Assembly: GCA_964036315.1 (NCBI GenBank)
Contig: OZ038500.1
Location: forward strand, 53,306,282 to 53,370,281
Length of the DNA stretch: 64,000 nt
Direction: 5' to 3'
Source: Acanthosepion esculentum
Lineage: Eukaryota; Mollusca; Cephalopoda; Sepiida; Sepiidae
Shown here: positions 11,525-23,267 of the stretch, piece after piece
Layout: each line of letters starts with the position of its first letter
Numbering within the stretch: position 1 is the stretch's first letter
Notes under the pieces: generated by a model
The model's database searches: none
The model's input: the letters and a program-made list of their open reading frames with translations, nothing else
Told to the model about the DNA's origin: nothing
Program-made: the position numbers and the translations under genes

Positions 11525-11815
11525 TTCTAGGATGTGGAGATATTATTATTTACAAGCCTAGTCTGGGCAGTGTGTACTTGTACTCAGTGGAAACAGGGTG
11601 AACAATAACTAAGCAGAGCTAAATGAGATATGGGCAGTGGAACAAGAACAGTCTACCTCCATAGATTAAATAAAGGGTTCAGTTCAGAATCTCCTGTAGG
11701 TTTCCCAGATTGACATACACCTGATGAAAGCCAGAGAGCACAATTGCCAAAACGTTGTGATAACAACAACAAAGATGAGGACAATAGTCTGTTTATAAAT
11801 AATCTAAAAGGATTA
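11525..11815 (+). repeat. SINE-like repeat ending in the 'aaacgttgtgataacaaca' tail
   Basis: It contains 'gggcagtgtgtac', 'attaaataaagggttcag', 'atacacctgatgaa' and an ending 'aaagatgaggacaatagtc'. These are shared with 58918-59250 and, in inverted form, with 17976-18158 and 58690-58910. The tRNA-like head is missing from this copy. Confidence 0.65.
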
Positions 11816-12022
11816 GATATTGGTTTAAATATGACATGTTCTTCACCATCAAATCAAAGATAGCATTGTTGAGAGATTTTGTTGCAAACAAAACCTATGC
11901 AGTTAGATAGGTAAAATCCTATTAACTAAAATTTACAGGAAGACCTTGTAAACTTATCATTTTAATACAGATTTAATTACTTTCTTTCTAAACTTTACAC
12001 TTCTGAAAGTGTATAATCAGCT

Positions 12023-12150
12023 TTCTGGAAAGTTATCAGCCCAACCAAGATGCCCTTAAAAAAAAATTAAAAAAATAAAAAACTTCTGATATTTGGTTAT
12101 TTGATTAGATTTTGGGGATATGGGCCAAGTTGAAAACTTTTCAGCACTAA
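12023..12150. repeat. Short inverted repeat carrying the 'aaagttctcagccc' motif
   Basis: TGGAAAGTTATCAGCCCAAC (about 12027) faces TGGGCCAAGTTGAAAACTTT (about 12121), which is its approximate inverted complement. The same motif recurs at 7860, 16188 and 21167, suggesting the end of a dispersed element. Confidence 0.45.
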
Positions 12151-13206
12151 ATCATAATAATGGCAATAGTGTCTGGCCAGCTTTTTAAAAATGACAACAC
12201 AGTGTCTAGACAGCTTTGTGGAAGTGACAATGACATATAGCCAGCTTTGTAAAAGTGGTGATGATGCCAGCATTTAACCTGCTTTTTAGCAATATCTATA
12301 GCTGATTTTTAAAGTTTTTCTGTGGGGGCGCAATCTTACGTTTTCCAGAGTAACTTAAGATCAAATTCAAGGGGATGAAAAAAAAAAAAACATTCAGTTA
12401 TATCAAATGTAAGCATGCTGCCTTTCCTATCTTACATTTTTTTTTCTTATAACAGTAGTTGTTTATATCTGCTTCTCCTAATTGTGAATTCCATCAACAT
12501 TTCTTGTTCTGTTTATGCATGTGTGTTTGCTTGCTTTGAATAACTTTTGTCTTTTAACATTTTTATTTATTTTCTTACCCCAGTGTGATTTCCCATCTGA
12601 ATAGTATTATTGATTTTTTTTTTTTTTTTCCTTGTCTTGTATCTTCAATTTCTTGATCCCATTCCCATGGACCTGTAGCCTTAGTGAGGTTTATTTTTAT
12701 AATCATTAAAACTTTAAGCAGCCATTTAGCAGAATCAGCTAATGTCTTTTATCTCCCGCAGTCAGCCTCCAGGAGCTGTAAATGTTGTACTCTCTTTCAG
12801 CATTATTTCATTCCAGATTTTCAAAAAAATAACTCTTTATTTATTCAAGAGTTCCAGTTTTAATATATTAGTTTGGCAGTTTACTCAGGCTAGAGCTTTA
12901 ACTTTTTCTTTTTTTTTTAAATTCTCCAGCCATCTTCAGGTGGATTTGCCACCCAGCAAATAATTTTGTCAAAATCTTGAGTAATAAAAAAACAATAGCC
13001 ATAATACAAATTTGACTAAATCACTTCACCTATAATAGCTCATCTCAGAAATTGAATCATTTTATGAAATTTTTTAGTCAAGTAAGTTTTGTTGCACTTT
13101 TCTTTTTTTTTTTTTCTTTTTAAGATGTTTTCTCTTATTTTAAGCCATGATAAACTTTTGTGGACGTATACAAGTTCTGGAATAAAATAGGAAACTTCTA
13201 AAATCC

Positions 13207-13209
<3 letters not shown>

Positions 13210-13275
<66 letters not shown>
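13210..13275. repeat. (TA)n microsatellite
   Basis: Uninterrupted alternating TA of about 66 bases. Confidence 0.98.
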
Positions 13276-13277
<2 letters not shown>

Positions 13278-14315
13278 TCCCTTCAAATTCTACAATATAC
13301 TTTTCAGATGATCCTCTGACTTTTGTTGCTATTCTCATTAACTTTCTCATTTTTTGCTTCTAACATTTGAAACTAATTCTTTCAACTTTTCAGTTGGTAA
13401 TTTTTTAGAGCTTTTTTTTTAATATATATGTATAAAATATATAGAAAACTAATTATTTTGGAGAGTTGTTTTAGTGTGTGATTATATATATTAAAATTAA
13501 GTGATCATTTATTTTGTCTCTACTCTTGAGCTTTGCAGAGGTTACATCCACTCAAGAAACTTGTTAGTAAAATCTATTTTCAGACTCCTCTTTTTCAAAT
13601 AAGTTTGCATTATAAATTAACATCTTTTAAAGAAAATTCAGTGTGTTTTAAGAAAAATGATTTCTAAAAACAAATTGAGTTTTACTATTAAAGTCTTCTG
13701 AAGAGTGTATGTAATCTTAAAAATTCTGAGTAGAGATGAGACAAGCGAAGGTTTCATTTTATTTATTACTTATTCTATTGGTATTGTGCTTGCCTCTAAA
13801 ACTTTATCTTGAGAAATGATATGGTTAATTTTTCTTTTCTTTTATCCCTCAAAACACAATCTTTGTTATATATAATCATGATAGGAGTCCTCGTGTTTAG
13901 ATGTGGACATGAAATAGACTTTAAATAACAAAAACAATATTTTTGATATACCATGATACTATTCTGATATATATTTGAGTGTATTTGTTTACTTAGATTC
14001 TGTAATATCAGGAGTACAAATATTTATATTGAAATCATCAAAGCATAACAATTGCTTAAAGGATGATGCAGAATTTTAAGGTGGCTTAAGAGTAAATAAA
14101 TGCAGCTAACATGTAGTAACTATTAAATTATTGATTGATAAAATCTAAATATATTAGCAAATAACCTTAGAAAAAAATGCACCTTTGATAAATATAAAAT
14201 ATGATAATAAAAGAATAGGATAAAGATGAGTTAAATGAATAGAAATAAATAAAAATCTAATAACTCTGAAATTGACACAATATGGAATATCTAACATGGT
14301 AAGTAAAAAAAAAAA

Positions 14316-14458
14316 AAAAAAATTGAACAGGAGTAGTAGTTTATCCCTTGTTTTCCTGTGTTTCCAGTTCCTTCTAAAGTCTTCTCATTCTCTTTCACCC
14401 CCAGTAGCCCTTTGCATCTTAGTGGTATTATTGCTTTGCTTGAGGTGATCTGATTAAA

Positions 14459-14516
<58 letters not shown>
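14316..14516 (+). repeat. LINE-tailed SINE-like repeat ending in (TA)n
   Basis: It shares 'gaacaggagtag', 'tttatcccttgttttcctg' and 'catcttagtggtatta' with the copies at 9996 and 56622. Its A-rich tail has become a (TA)n tract at 14463-14516, a common fate of SINE tails. Confidence 0.65.
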
Positions 14517-14518
<2 letters not shown>

Positions 14519-14974
14519 GATGTTTGATTTTGTCATTAATAAAAGCTATCCAAACATTCATATTTGATTGATCACTACAGAGAGTTAATTGTTTTTATAT
14601 TTAAAAATACAGGATTGAACCTCAAAATAATGGGTTGATGGTCTAAAGTTAGTGTGAAAAGTCCTTTTCAGTGGTATGGGGGGAGTAATTTTAATATTTA
14701 CTAAATCTTATGATGGTAAATGAATTTCTTGAACAAAACATTATTCAACTCCAGAAAACTTAATTTCTATTCTCCAAAAAAAAAAAAAATATATATATAT
14801 ATAAAATGTGGGTGTGTTTTATTGAAAACATTTTAATATTATCTTTCATAGAGTAAAATTTGATAAAATCCCCTTCATCTCTGTACAAATTAGAATTTCC
14901 ATTTTTTTTTTTTTTTTTTTTTTAATCTTTGATAGTATCAAGTTACATTTTTGAAGATCATCGTAAACAAATAC

Positions 14975-15425
14975 TAAAAACAAGGATGTGTTTTCGCACC
15001 AGACTTATTCAACCTATGTAGTTAGACAATCCTAAGAGAACGAGAAATCCTATCAGGATTTATTATTGGCAGACATAATCTTAACAAAAGGTACACATAT
15101 GACACTGTATTTGATGGCAGGCTCAGAAAGGATACTCAAACAATGATTAGATAAGATAGTCCTTTCTTCTTACTTTCCATTACTATTGTAAGAAGACAAA
15201 ATACAGTCATCAGCAAAAGAAACAGCCCAGGGTGTCAACTTCAAAATCTAGCAGGTATAGAAATTTAACTATCTGGGTGAAATAGTAACAGTCAACAGAA
15301 AATGTGATGCATAAGAATAACAAAAGATGTCTTCCAGAAACTAAGCAAAATATTAAGACTTAGAAAAACAGGGTTAGTGCAAAGGTTTAGTGTCTCCTAC
15401 TATATCTCAATTGTCATAAGGTGGC
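14975..15425 (+). pseudogene. Non-LTR retrotransposon (LINE) reverse transcriptase relic
   Basis: Frame-shifted peptides in the right order mark the second half of a LINE reverse transcriptase. They are CVFAPDLFNLC (the 'G-x-L-S/A-P-x-L-F-N' region), then NKRYTYDTVFD (a decayed Y-A-D-D-T catalytic box), then FNYLGEIVT (the 'F-x-Y-L-G' motif), then QKMSS-type thumb sequence. The catalytic second aspartate is lost and several stops are present. It fits a Jockey, CR1 or RTE-like element; the clade cannot be fixed by eye. Confidence 0.65.
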
Positions 15426-15494
15426 TTTATTTAAAATCATCTCAGTTGTTATAGCAATTTTCCACGTGTAACTTAGATATGGCACAAGACCACA

Positions 15495-15578
15495 AGTAGA
15501 GGGCACCCAGTGAGGATCAAACTCACTACTCGGTTGTAATTGTTCTAGCAAAACAAGCTTGCTAACCATTACACCGCC
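15495..15578 (-). repeat. tRNA-derived SINE head
   Basis: The minus strand starts GGCGGTGTAATGGTTAGCAA, a good A box, and has the B-box-like GAGTTTGATCCTCAC 58 bases on. The body probably continues leftwards to about 15455. The sequence differs from the Ser-like family at 7532 and 60917. Confidence 0.6.
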
Positions 15579-16379
15579 TCAAGGTGCTCTCATCTCGGAT
15601 GTAATATTCATGTAAAAGCTCAGAAATTACTCAAAGCAGCAAAGGACAAAGTTCTGGTGAACCATGATTAGCCAAATCTTGAAATGGTTTGGCACTTAAA
15701 AAAAAATTATAGTATTTTACCTATTAACTATAGCTGGAGAATCTGTTCTATATGTGACTGTAACTATAATAAATGGAAATATTTTAAATTTTAAATATTT
15801 TAATTGATTGTACCATACTATCGGCATGATAAAATTGTAGACACAAACTATAACTTTTTATTGAATGTTGGTACATTTCAAGACTTTCTTTCATCAGCCA
15901 AAGATGCAAATTGATCTAATGCAAATGTGTAATACAATCTTGTAACAGACAAAAATTCATAATTCTTAGAAAATGAAGAAAAACTAAAAGAAGAGGGTTT
16001 TGTCTGTTTTTGTTTTTGTTTTTTTTTAATAATTCTACAAGAAGTCTACCGTTATTTATATTGAGTTATAGTTGTATGTGACTGACAGAAATGTTTGTCA
16101 TTTACAGCTGAGCCATAGAATTGCAATGAAATAGAGCGTCCTGTTATCTGCAATTAATGGATTAGTGCTCACGCATAAGGTGAAGAAGTTCTCAGCACAC
16201 CCAAGAAACTCTTTTCACCAAAATTTTGGAAGTGAGCTGGGCAATGATCTTTTCAGCACCCTCTCCTTGTGTGTATAAAAAAAAAAAAATATATATGTAC
16301 ATTTGTATAGTATTTAAGACCTGTGTCAAAAAGTATTATTTGACAGGTCTTGATATAAAGTATTCTTTCCTTAATTATT

Positions 16380-16380
<1 letters not shown>

Positions 16381-16455
<75 letters not shown>

Positions 16456-16456
16456 T
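16381..16456. repeat. Compound (GT)n(AT)n(AC)n microsatellite
   Basis: GT repeats pass into AT repeats and then into AC repeats. The tract is its own inverted complement and can fold into one long hairpin. A smaller example lies at 31051-31084. Confidence 0.95.
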
Positions 16457-16794
16457 AGTTAAAATTAAATCTGCCTATATTAAATCCTCGTAGGTGTAGT
16501 TCTCTTAGAACCTTCAAATTACTTTCATAAAATAAACACTTTATCCCATTAACTGTGGGTTACTGTAGTTTCTGTCCTTGAACTCCTATGATTCAATTAT
16601 GAATGACAGTTAACCTTTTTGTAGTAAAAAGTTAATGCTATATTAAAGACAATACAAAAAGTAATTCTGTTATCAGAATAATCTTGTTAGCATTAATATC
16701 TAAATTTATTTTCTTCCTGGTGCATATTTTTCTCTGACAATTATTTTTGTCTATTAATGTTATCTCAAAGTTTTCTCTTAATGTCATATCCTTT

Positions 16795-17100
16795 CAGGGC
16801 ATAGGCATTCATAGCTCTCTGTGGATGCCATCTTGGAAAAGATAATGGAATCATTTCCTTTTGCCTTCTCCATAGTTTTCAATGCAGAATTGGTCTTTTC
16901 TTAGACTGGCTGCTTCCCAAAACAAGAAAGTTCAAACTACTCTACTATTTAACCTGTAGCTGATGGAAGAAGATGGATTCATACCCTTTTTCCAAGGGCA
17001 TATGTGCAAAGTGAACATTACTGACTTGGCTGAAATTTGATCTCAGTTTCATTTCCACTTTCTGTGTCAATATCCATTATACTCTCTGCATATAGCCATT
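16795..17100 (-). repeat. tRNA-derived SINE, minus strand
   Basis: Read in order with 59575-59905, it shares 'tttcagggcataggcatt', 'ggctctc/agctctc', 'ttcttagactgg', 'ctatttaacctgtagct' and 'gtgcaaagtgaacat'. The minus-strand head contains a degenerate B box (GAGATCAAATTTC) near 17035. Confidence 0.65.
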
Positions 17101-17206
17101 GTTAAAATTTAAAGTTAGGACAAATAAATTATGACCTACAAAAAATAAATTAAAAAAATAATTTTTTTTTCTTTCTTTCATTTTATTTGTTGATTCTCCT
17201 TACTAG

Positions 17207-17669
17207 AACCAAGACACAGCCAGCATCGGACCTGATACCCAAGAAAACAATTCAAATCCACCAACGCCATCAGAGAACCCGCCTTCTGCTAACTCAACCT
17301 GGAACAACTGGCCCAACACTCCCAACTTACAGAATTCTGATATGCCTCGACCACACACAATTTCCTCTGCTTATGAGAAGACACATCAACGCCCTGCCCT
17401 CACGGAACAGATGTTTGTACCCCCTTCCTCATCCAGAGACATGCTGGACCAAATTGTGCAATCCAACGATCCCAGCCAACCTCACCCACAAGCCTCACAG
17501 TATGGCCACATCCGGATGGAACGGCCTAAGAGCGCTGCATTGAGTGGTGGAGCAACTTCCCCTTACTCTCGACCCACTTCAGCTACTATCAACAAGATGC
17601 AACCTGTTTTGCCCCCTCTTGGCCCTAAACCAAAAAGCAGTAAAGCTGTTCCGCCACCAACAGTTCCAG
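17207..17669 (+). CDS. Exon 2 of the host gene (463 nt, Pro/Ser/Gln-rich)
   Basis: The acceptor is TTACTAG at 17206 after a T-rich tract, and the donor is CCAG|GTTTGT at 17669/17670. The whole exon is open in phase 0 (154 codons plus one base) and is much richer in G and C than its surroundings. It begins NQDTASIGPDTQENN, passes through NSTWNNWPNTPNLQ, TEQMFVPPSSSRDMLDQIV and ERPKSAALSGGATSPYSRP, and ends KPKSSKAVPPPTVP. It looks like an intrinsically disordered region with proline-rich stretches that could bind SH3 or WW domains. There is no enzyme motif, signal peptide or membrane segment. Disordered scaffold proteins and transcription coregulators both have this composition; I cannot name the family. 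Confidence 0.88.
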
Positions 17670-17781
17670 GTTTGTTATTTTTGTATTTTTTCTTTAATTT
17701 TCTTCATTTTGATGTCTTTAGAAATTCCTTTTTTTTTTTTTTTTCCATTGTTGTATTATCATGAATTATTTCCTTTTTTTT

Positions 17782-17812
<31 letters not shown>

Positions 17813-17975
17813 TTTTGCATCAATTTACAGTAAGTTTCATGACTAATCTCAGTTTTTATTTGTAGATTTATAATTTAAAACAAAAATTAATTGCCACCGA
17901 GAAATTTTTTTTTTTTTTTTTTTTTGTGTTAAAAATTTTTATGCCTATATTTCTGAGATGCGGTATTGTAATTAT

Positions 17976-18158
17976 TTGCACTATTTACATTGTTCGGACT
18001 GTTGTCCTCATCTTTGTTGCTATAGTCACAATGTTTCAGCCATTGTATGCTCCAGCCTTCAAGTTCGAAATTCCAATCACCTGAAGAAGGCCAGTGCGTA
18101 CAACTGCCGAAACATATAGCAACAAAGATGAAGACAACAATGTAAATAGTGTAAACAA
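17976..18158. repeat. Inverted pair of SINE 3' tails
   Basis: 'ctatttacattgtt' and 'gttgtcctcatctttgttgc' at the left are mirrored by 'gcaacaaagatgaagacaac' and 'aatgtaaatagtg' at the right. The tail motif is that of 11525-11815 and 58690-59250. Confidence 0.75.
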
Positions 18159-19511
18159 TTAAAAATGTATTTTTTTTTCATTAAAGAAATGATTAATATT
18201 CTAATTCTACAAATTTCTCCTAATTGTTATCTTTGAAAAATGGTTGATCTTATTTGATTGCTTCAAAAATTTGTTTATATTCCTCTGCCATCCTCTTTTG
18301 TACTTATCCAAAATTTAATTGAAGAAATATGATGCCAAACAGAATCACTTAATTCAACACTGAAATGATTGAATTGAATTTTGCCTGATCTTTCAGTTCG
18401 TCTCTATTCATTTTTTGGAAATACAAAACAATTATTTCCATATTCTGAAATTGCATACTAATCAAATCTGATCTAACAATATGAACAGGTTAAATATTTT
18501 CTTTTTTTCTTTTTTTACATTCCTTATTGAAATTGTTGAAGATATTAAATGCTTATTCTTTGTGTATATTTTTTTTATTAATAGTAGGAGTGGACTTTGG
18601 ATATTTCTATTAAAGCTCTATATATTGCTTTCTCTTCTATTACATAAAACTTGGTCTCACTGAATCAATTGTTTTCTTATTTGGTTTTAAGGGACAAATT
18701 TGTATTGTACACTATTTTTTTATTTTTCATAATTACACAAAAATTGGATTTTGACTTGTAAAATGCAAAATAATTTAAAATATTGATTTGAAAATATTTT
18801 AAAATTCCTTTTCAAAAAAAAAAAGAAAAGAAAAAGTGGATTTACCCACAATGATACATATATCTTAGAAAAATGTTGAAGTTTTGAATAGTGGGAATTT
18901 AATCCATTGTACCTGACAAACTATACATTAGGAAATCTATTAAATCTACTTTTTATATTTTGACTAGTATTTCTTTCATTTTTCATTGTTTTGCTAATAT
19001 CAAAACTAAAAAAACAACTGACATTAAGATGAGATATACAAGCGAAAAATCGTACTTGTTCCAACATTAGTTAGTAAGCTGGTTAGCACACATATTACAC
19101 TCTGCCATTGCCTCAGATAAATAGTGGACCATTGTATTCTGATTGCAAGGAAAGACACAAGAAAGATATCAGTGATGCTGGTTGGTTTTAGTGAGAAAAA
19201 GAAAGTTAAATGGAAAACCTTGTCAGTTTTTAATCTTTTCATTTGTACCTTCTTACTATTTCAAATAACAACCTGCATTCATGATTATGATTATTATTGC
19301 AATATTTTGTTGAAGTTGTTTAGCTCAAATATTTAACAATGTAACAGGGGAATTTCCACAAGCATTTTAAAGTCAGGGAACTTGCAAAGAGCTTACTCAA
19401 TCATTAAATTAAGAATTATGATTAATCAGAAAATTCAAATAGGAAAACTGAGAAATTTACATAAGTACTGCTTGTTGATAATGACTAATGATTCATCTAA
19501 AAAAAAAAAAT

Positions 19512-19664
19512 GAATAGACTTGGCTTTTCTACCACATTCGAATAGACCTGGCTTTTCTACCACATTCGAATAGACCTGGCTTTTCTACCACATTCGAATA
19601 GACCTGGCTTTTCTACCACATTCGAATAGACCTGGCTTTTCTACCACATTCGAATAGACTTGGT
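19512..19664. repeat. 28-bp tandem repeat, five full copies plus a partial
   Basis: The units start at 19512, 19540, 19568, 19596 and 19624, with a partial unit from 19652. Each unit runs from GAATAGACCTGG through CTTTTCTACCACATTC. Copies 2-5 are identical, and copy 1 has one C-to-T change. Each junction makes the palindrome TTCGAA. Confidence 0.97.
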
Positions 19665-20579
19665 TATAAGTTGGGATGGCATGTCTTACCCACCGACATT
19701 GGGGTACGTTTTTTTGGGGCCTGTTGTGGCATCTGCCTCTTTTTTTTTTTTTTTTTTTTTTTTGTTTTATGGGCATCCGCCATTTTTAAAAAATTATTTT
19801 TAAACTGTCACATTGTCAGTCATCAACTAATAATATACATTGTGTATCTGCATGGTCAGTGTGGTGCATACTATGCAGGAACCCCCAACAAAGTTGGAGG
19901 TCCAAAAAGGCTATTATTACCAGCATTTCTTTGCTTTTTGTACTTTTTACTTTTGTTCTAGCTAAGTTATATTGTCAATCATCAACTATAATAATCAACA
20001 AGGCCAGTGCTTACTACCCCAAACCTCTCAACTGCTTTTAAATCAATTAAGAAGGTAATATATCTTGGTAAAATCATTTTTTATTCCAAGATCATCCACT
20101 AAGAAGGATCTTTTTTCTTTTTCTTTTTTTCCTCATAGCAATACTCACCAGAAGGCCACAGCTAGTAATTAAAATAAAATTTCTGTTCCCTATATTTTAC
20201 ATTTCTAGATAGATAAAACCAAGAAAATGATCACTTAAAAAATAAAAATGTTTAAAGTGTTCAACACCTGAAATACTGTTTTTAAAACAAATTTTTAAGA
20301 CAATCCTGTTCATGTTATGTTGTAATCTTTGTAAAACTTTTTGTCAGTGGAGATGCGTCACAATTAATTTTTATAGAAATGTAAAAATTTGCAACTTAAT
20401 CCTTTTTTTTTCTTTTTTTTTCAATTTAGTCATGAAAATATTGGTTATTACAAAAAGAATAGCATTTTCTCAGATTTTTTAAAAAATAAAATACATATTC
20501 ATTATAAAAGTAAATAATTAATATGTACTGCAATTTTCATTTAAATTGGATAATTCCCTGATTTTTGGTAATTTAAAAA

Positions 20580-20660
20580 GTGCTGTCCTTCCTCCACCCC
20601 AATTTATCTTTGAGGTTTTGTGACCCCTAGGTTGGGAAACTTTGAAATCATCATTTGGTA
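20580..20660 (-). repeat. Possible hAT-type terminal region fragment
   Basis: The minus strand reads GTTTCCCAACCTAGGGGTCA, resembling the 'tTCTCAACCTGGGGTC' ends of hAT elements such as the one at 41850. No partner end was found, so this is weak. Confidence 0.3.
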
Positions 20661-20934
20661 GTTGTATCAAAGTTTTGGCCGGATCTGGTTGTGAGTGAGA
20701 GAATTGATAGATCCTCCTGATGGATGAGGTCACAATTTCCTCCACCTATTCACATCCACACACATTTTCTGGCATCTTGGAGATTGTTTGCTCTGAATGC
20801 TCATCATTTTCAACTGACACTTGACATGCCTTAAAACATACCAACCATTCAAAATCTTGGGTTCAACCTAAAGAATATTTGCCAAAAGCTTGACAAAGCA
20901 TTTCAAGAAGTCTCTGTAATAGATTTGTCAAACT

Positions 20935-21200
20935 TCATGCATTGGTGCAGGCGCCTTGCTTGAATTTGTCAGCTATTGTGAAGATTGCAGAGCTGTTCCA
21001 ACATAATGTTACAAAACCTCACATAAGTGAACATGGTAAGATAGCATGATACTGTTTGGCAGACTGATTCAGTAGGCTGGGGATCAATTAATGCTTGCTG
21101 CACACTTTTTTTTAATAGTACTCTTATAGTGCACATAGTTGAAAAACTTACCACACATGGTACTGAAAAGTTCTCAGCCCAACCAAGAAAAGCAGTCATT
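20935..21200 (-). repeat. Unrecognised dispersed repeat with the 'gaaaagttctcagcccaacc' end
   Basis: The minus-strand reading begins near CTTTTCTTGGTTGGGCTGAG. The same motif occurs at 7860-7962 (both strands), 12030 and 16188. The interior has no clear coding, and the family is not named. Confidence 0.4.
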
Positions 21201-22549
21201 TGATTCATGACTTGTCAGATTAAAAAAAGTCTCTATTCTTCAATCATTATCATTCTGATATCAACTACAGGGTCCAGCAGAAATACCTCCCACATTTTTA
21301 AAGGTTGACAAAAAGACATGAAAACTGACATGAAATGTAAATTTCTTTGTTTAATTGATACTTTGTTTGTCTTTGTGCTACAATTGGTTAAATAAATTAA
21401 TATTTTCAGATCAACAAAAAAAAATAAAAACAGTTGGTATCCTTGATGATGGATACTTTTATCATCCTAACCTCAGCTCCTAAATATACAAAATTATGAC
21501 CCATGTGTCTAAAAACCTCTGTACATGAAGAAGAAATTTTTGTCATGCAGTGTTTCTTCATGTTTTGTATATGCATACTCAGTTAGAAAAATAAGACAAC
21601 TGTGTATGGGCTGATTAACCCCTTTCAAGGGATTTTTTTTTTTTCTCTCAAAATCATGTCAATTTTTTTTTCTTATTACAATTTACAATATGCCTATGCA
21701 GATTCTTTTTGTGTGACTTTAAACATCAAGCAGAAAATAACACCCTTGGAGTTATCCCAGGGATGTCTCACTTTGACACCAGCTAAAGGCATGTTGATGG
21801 CAATACCTTGGTATGGCAGCTGATGGTCTAGTTAAGCATGCATGCTATGGGGGTCTGTCATTAATGCCAGCCAAGTCGGATTTGCTTTTGTGGGTGGAAT
21901 TGACATTGGCTTTATAGTCAGTGAGTGGCTCAGAAACGGGCACTGTGAAAGCTGCATGGGCCTTTTTTGGGTTGGCCAGAAAAAATGTTTTATGACCTTA
22001 GTATTTTTGGTTAGTATTCTGGAAGTGTGTGCGCTGAGTGGGACAAAATTAAAGTCTGATTTTTGTCATATGAGCTGTAGATGTCGAAGTGAGCACTTCT
22101 TTTTTGAGTTAAAGAATTGGAGTTTTGGGCAGGGTACAACATGTGTTTTTGAGAGATAATAAAAGCCCTAATGTAAAACAAAGGGAATTGTATTCTCCTC
22201 ACTGTTTAATTAACAACACTAACCATTCTGCTTTGATTTGCTAATACTTATTTTTCAAACAGATTTTATCTTCTGGAAGGATGTCCCACTATCATGGCTT
22301 CTTCAGAATTGCTAATATGCCAACATTGCATTTTGGGATACCCTTAGAGCACAGCAGAGATTTTTTTTTTTTTTTTTTCTTTAATCCATATCCAACTGGT
22401 TTCATTTTACTCCAAGTAATGGCCAACTATTAGACTACTTTTCAACTTTCTATAAAAAAAAACCTTGCTTTTTAGCAAAATTGATATTTCAATGGCTTTG
22501 CCCTGGTCAAGCAAATTCATATTAGTAACACATTAAAAGGCAACTGTTT

Positions 22550-22935
22550 GTATGGTTGGCCGCTTGTATCCAAGTATTTTGTCAGCTAGAGTGGCTACCT
22601 AATCTCTGTTGCAAATGCCTGTTCAGTCTTATTTGTTTATTCAACACCCACAGAGCCAATCTGTGGTTTATACTGCAGCTATGCTGAGTAGACCTTAGTT
22701 AAAACTCCTGAGTGCATAATCTGGCATGATCAGCAGTTTCATTAAGGCTAGTACACTCAAAATTTTAGTCATGATGACTTATTTCATACTAGCACAACCG
22801 GTGACAGTTTCCAAACAGTCTCATCTACCAAATTTTACTCTTGAATCTTGGGTTAACCCATGGTATGTTTTTTCAGACATTTCCCAATGGTACTGCACAC
22901 TGGGATCATTCTCCCAGATCATTATTTTCAAAAAA
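22550..22935 (-). repeat. SINE copy related to 61030-61445, minus strand
   Basis: It shares in order 'agtggctacctaatctctg', 'ttcaacacccacagagcc', 'tgtggtttatactgca' and 'tgcacactgggat' with 61030-61445. The tRNA-like head near 22910 is badly decayed. Confidence 0.65.
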
Positions 22936-23267
22936 TAAAAGGCAATAAAATAATGCAAAAGGACATAAAAATCTGTAATAATGAAAATATTTTTTCAGCA
23001 CTTCAGGCTACTTAAAAATACAATCACTGGTCAGTCAGTTGGATTAAGGTAAAAATAGCTTTTACCTGTCCATTAACAACTTTCATAATCAAAGTGATAA
23101 TGGCTTTTGGTACCTTGCATAATACACTCATATTGTACAAAGTGTGAGTTTTTCTCATCTGAAATTAATTCTTTATGAATTCCTACATTTTAAAAACTGA
23201 AAAAGTAGTCCACCCAGAAATATTTTTAAAGAATAATAATGACATTCTAAATGTTGATTTTAAAATA

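Larger units (their letters stand above)
3485..17206 (+). other. Intron of about 13.7 kb between exons 1 and 2
   Basis: Intronic and repeat-rich. It contains a long hairpin (3926-4260), a fold-back mariner (5853-6452), tRNA-Ser-like SINE heads (5524-5575, 7532-7616), an inverted-end element (8232-8714), a 5S-SINE body fragment (8860-8995), LINE-tailed SINEs (9815-10207, 14316-14462), a SINE fragment (11525-11815), a LINE relic (14975-15425), tRNA-type SINEs (15495-15578, 16795-17100) and several (TA)n tracts. Between these (for example 6500-7300, 10210-11500, 12160-13200 and 13280-14300) I see only AT-rich unique DNA and homopolymer runs. Confidence 0.6.

Noticed and set aside
12761..12960. 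Acceptor-like CTCCCGCAG followed by an open stretch
   Set aside because: No donor keeps phase 0 to phase 0 as needed between exons 1 and 2, and the reading runs into low-complexity T-rich sequence.
19500..19664. CRISPR-like array
   Set aside because: Units are directly tandem with no spacers, in a eukaryotic intron.
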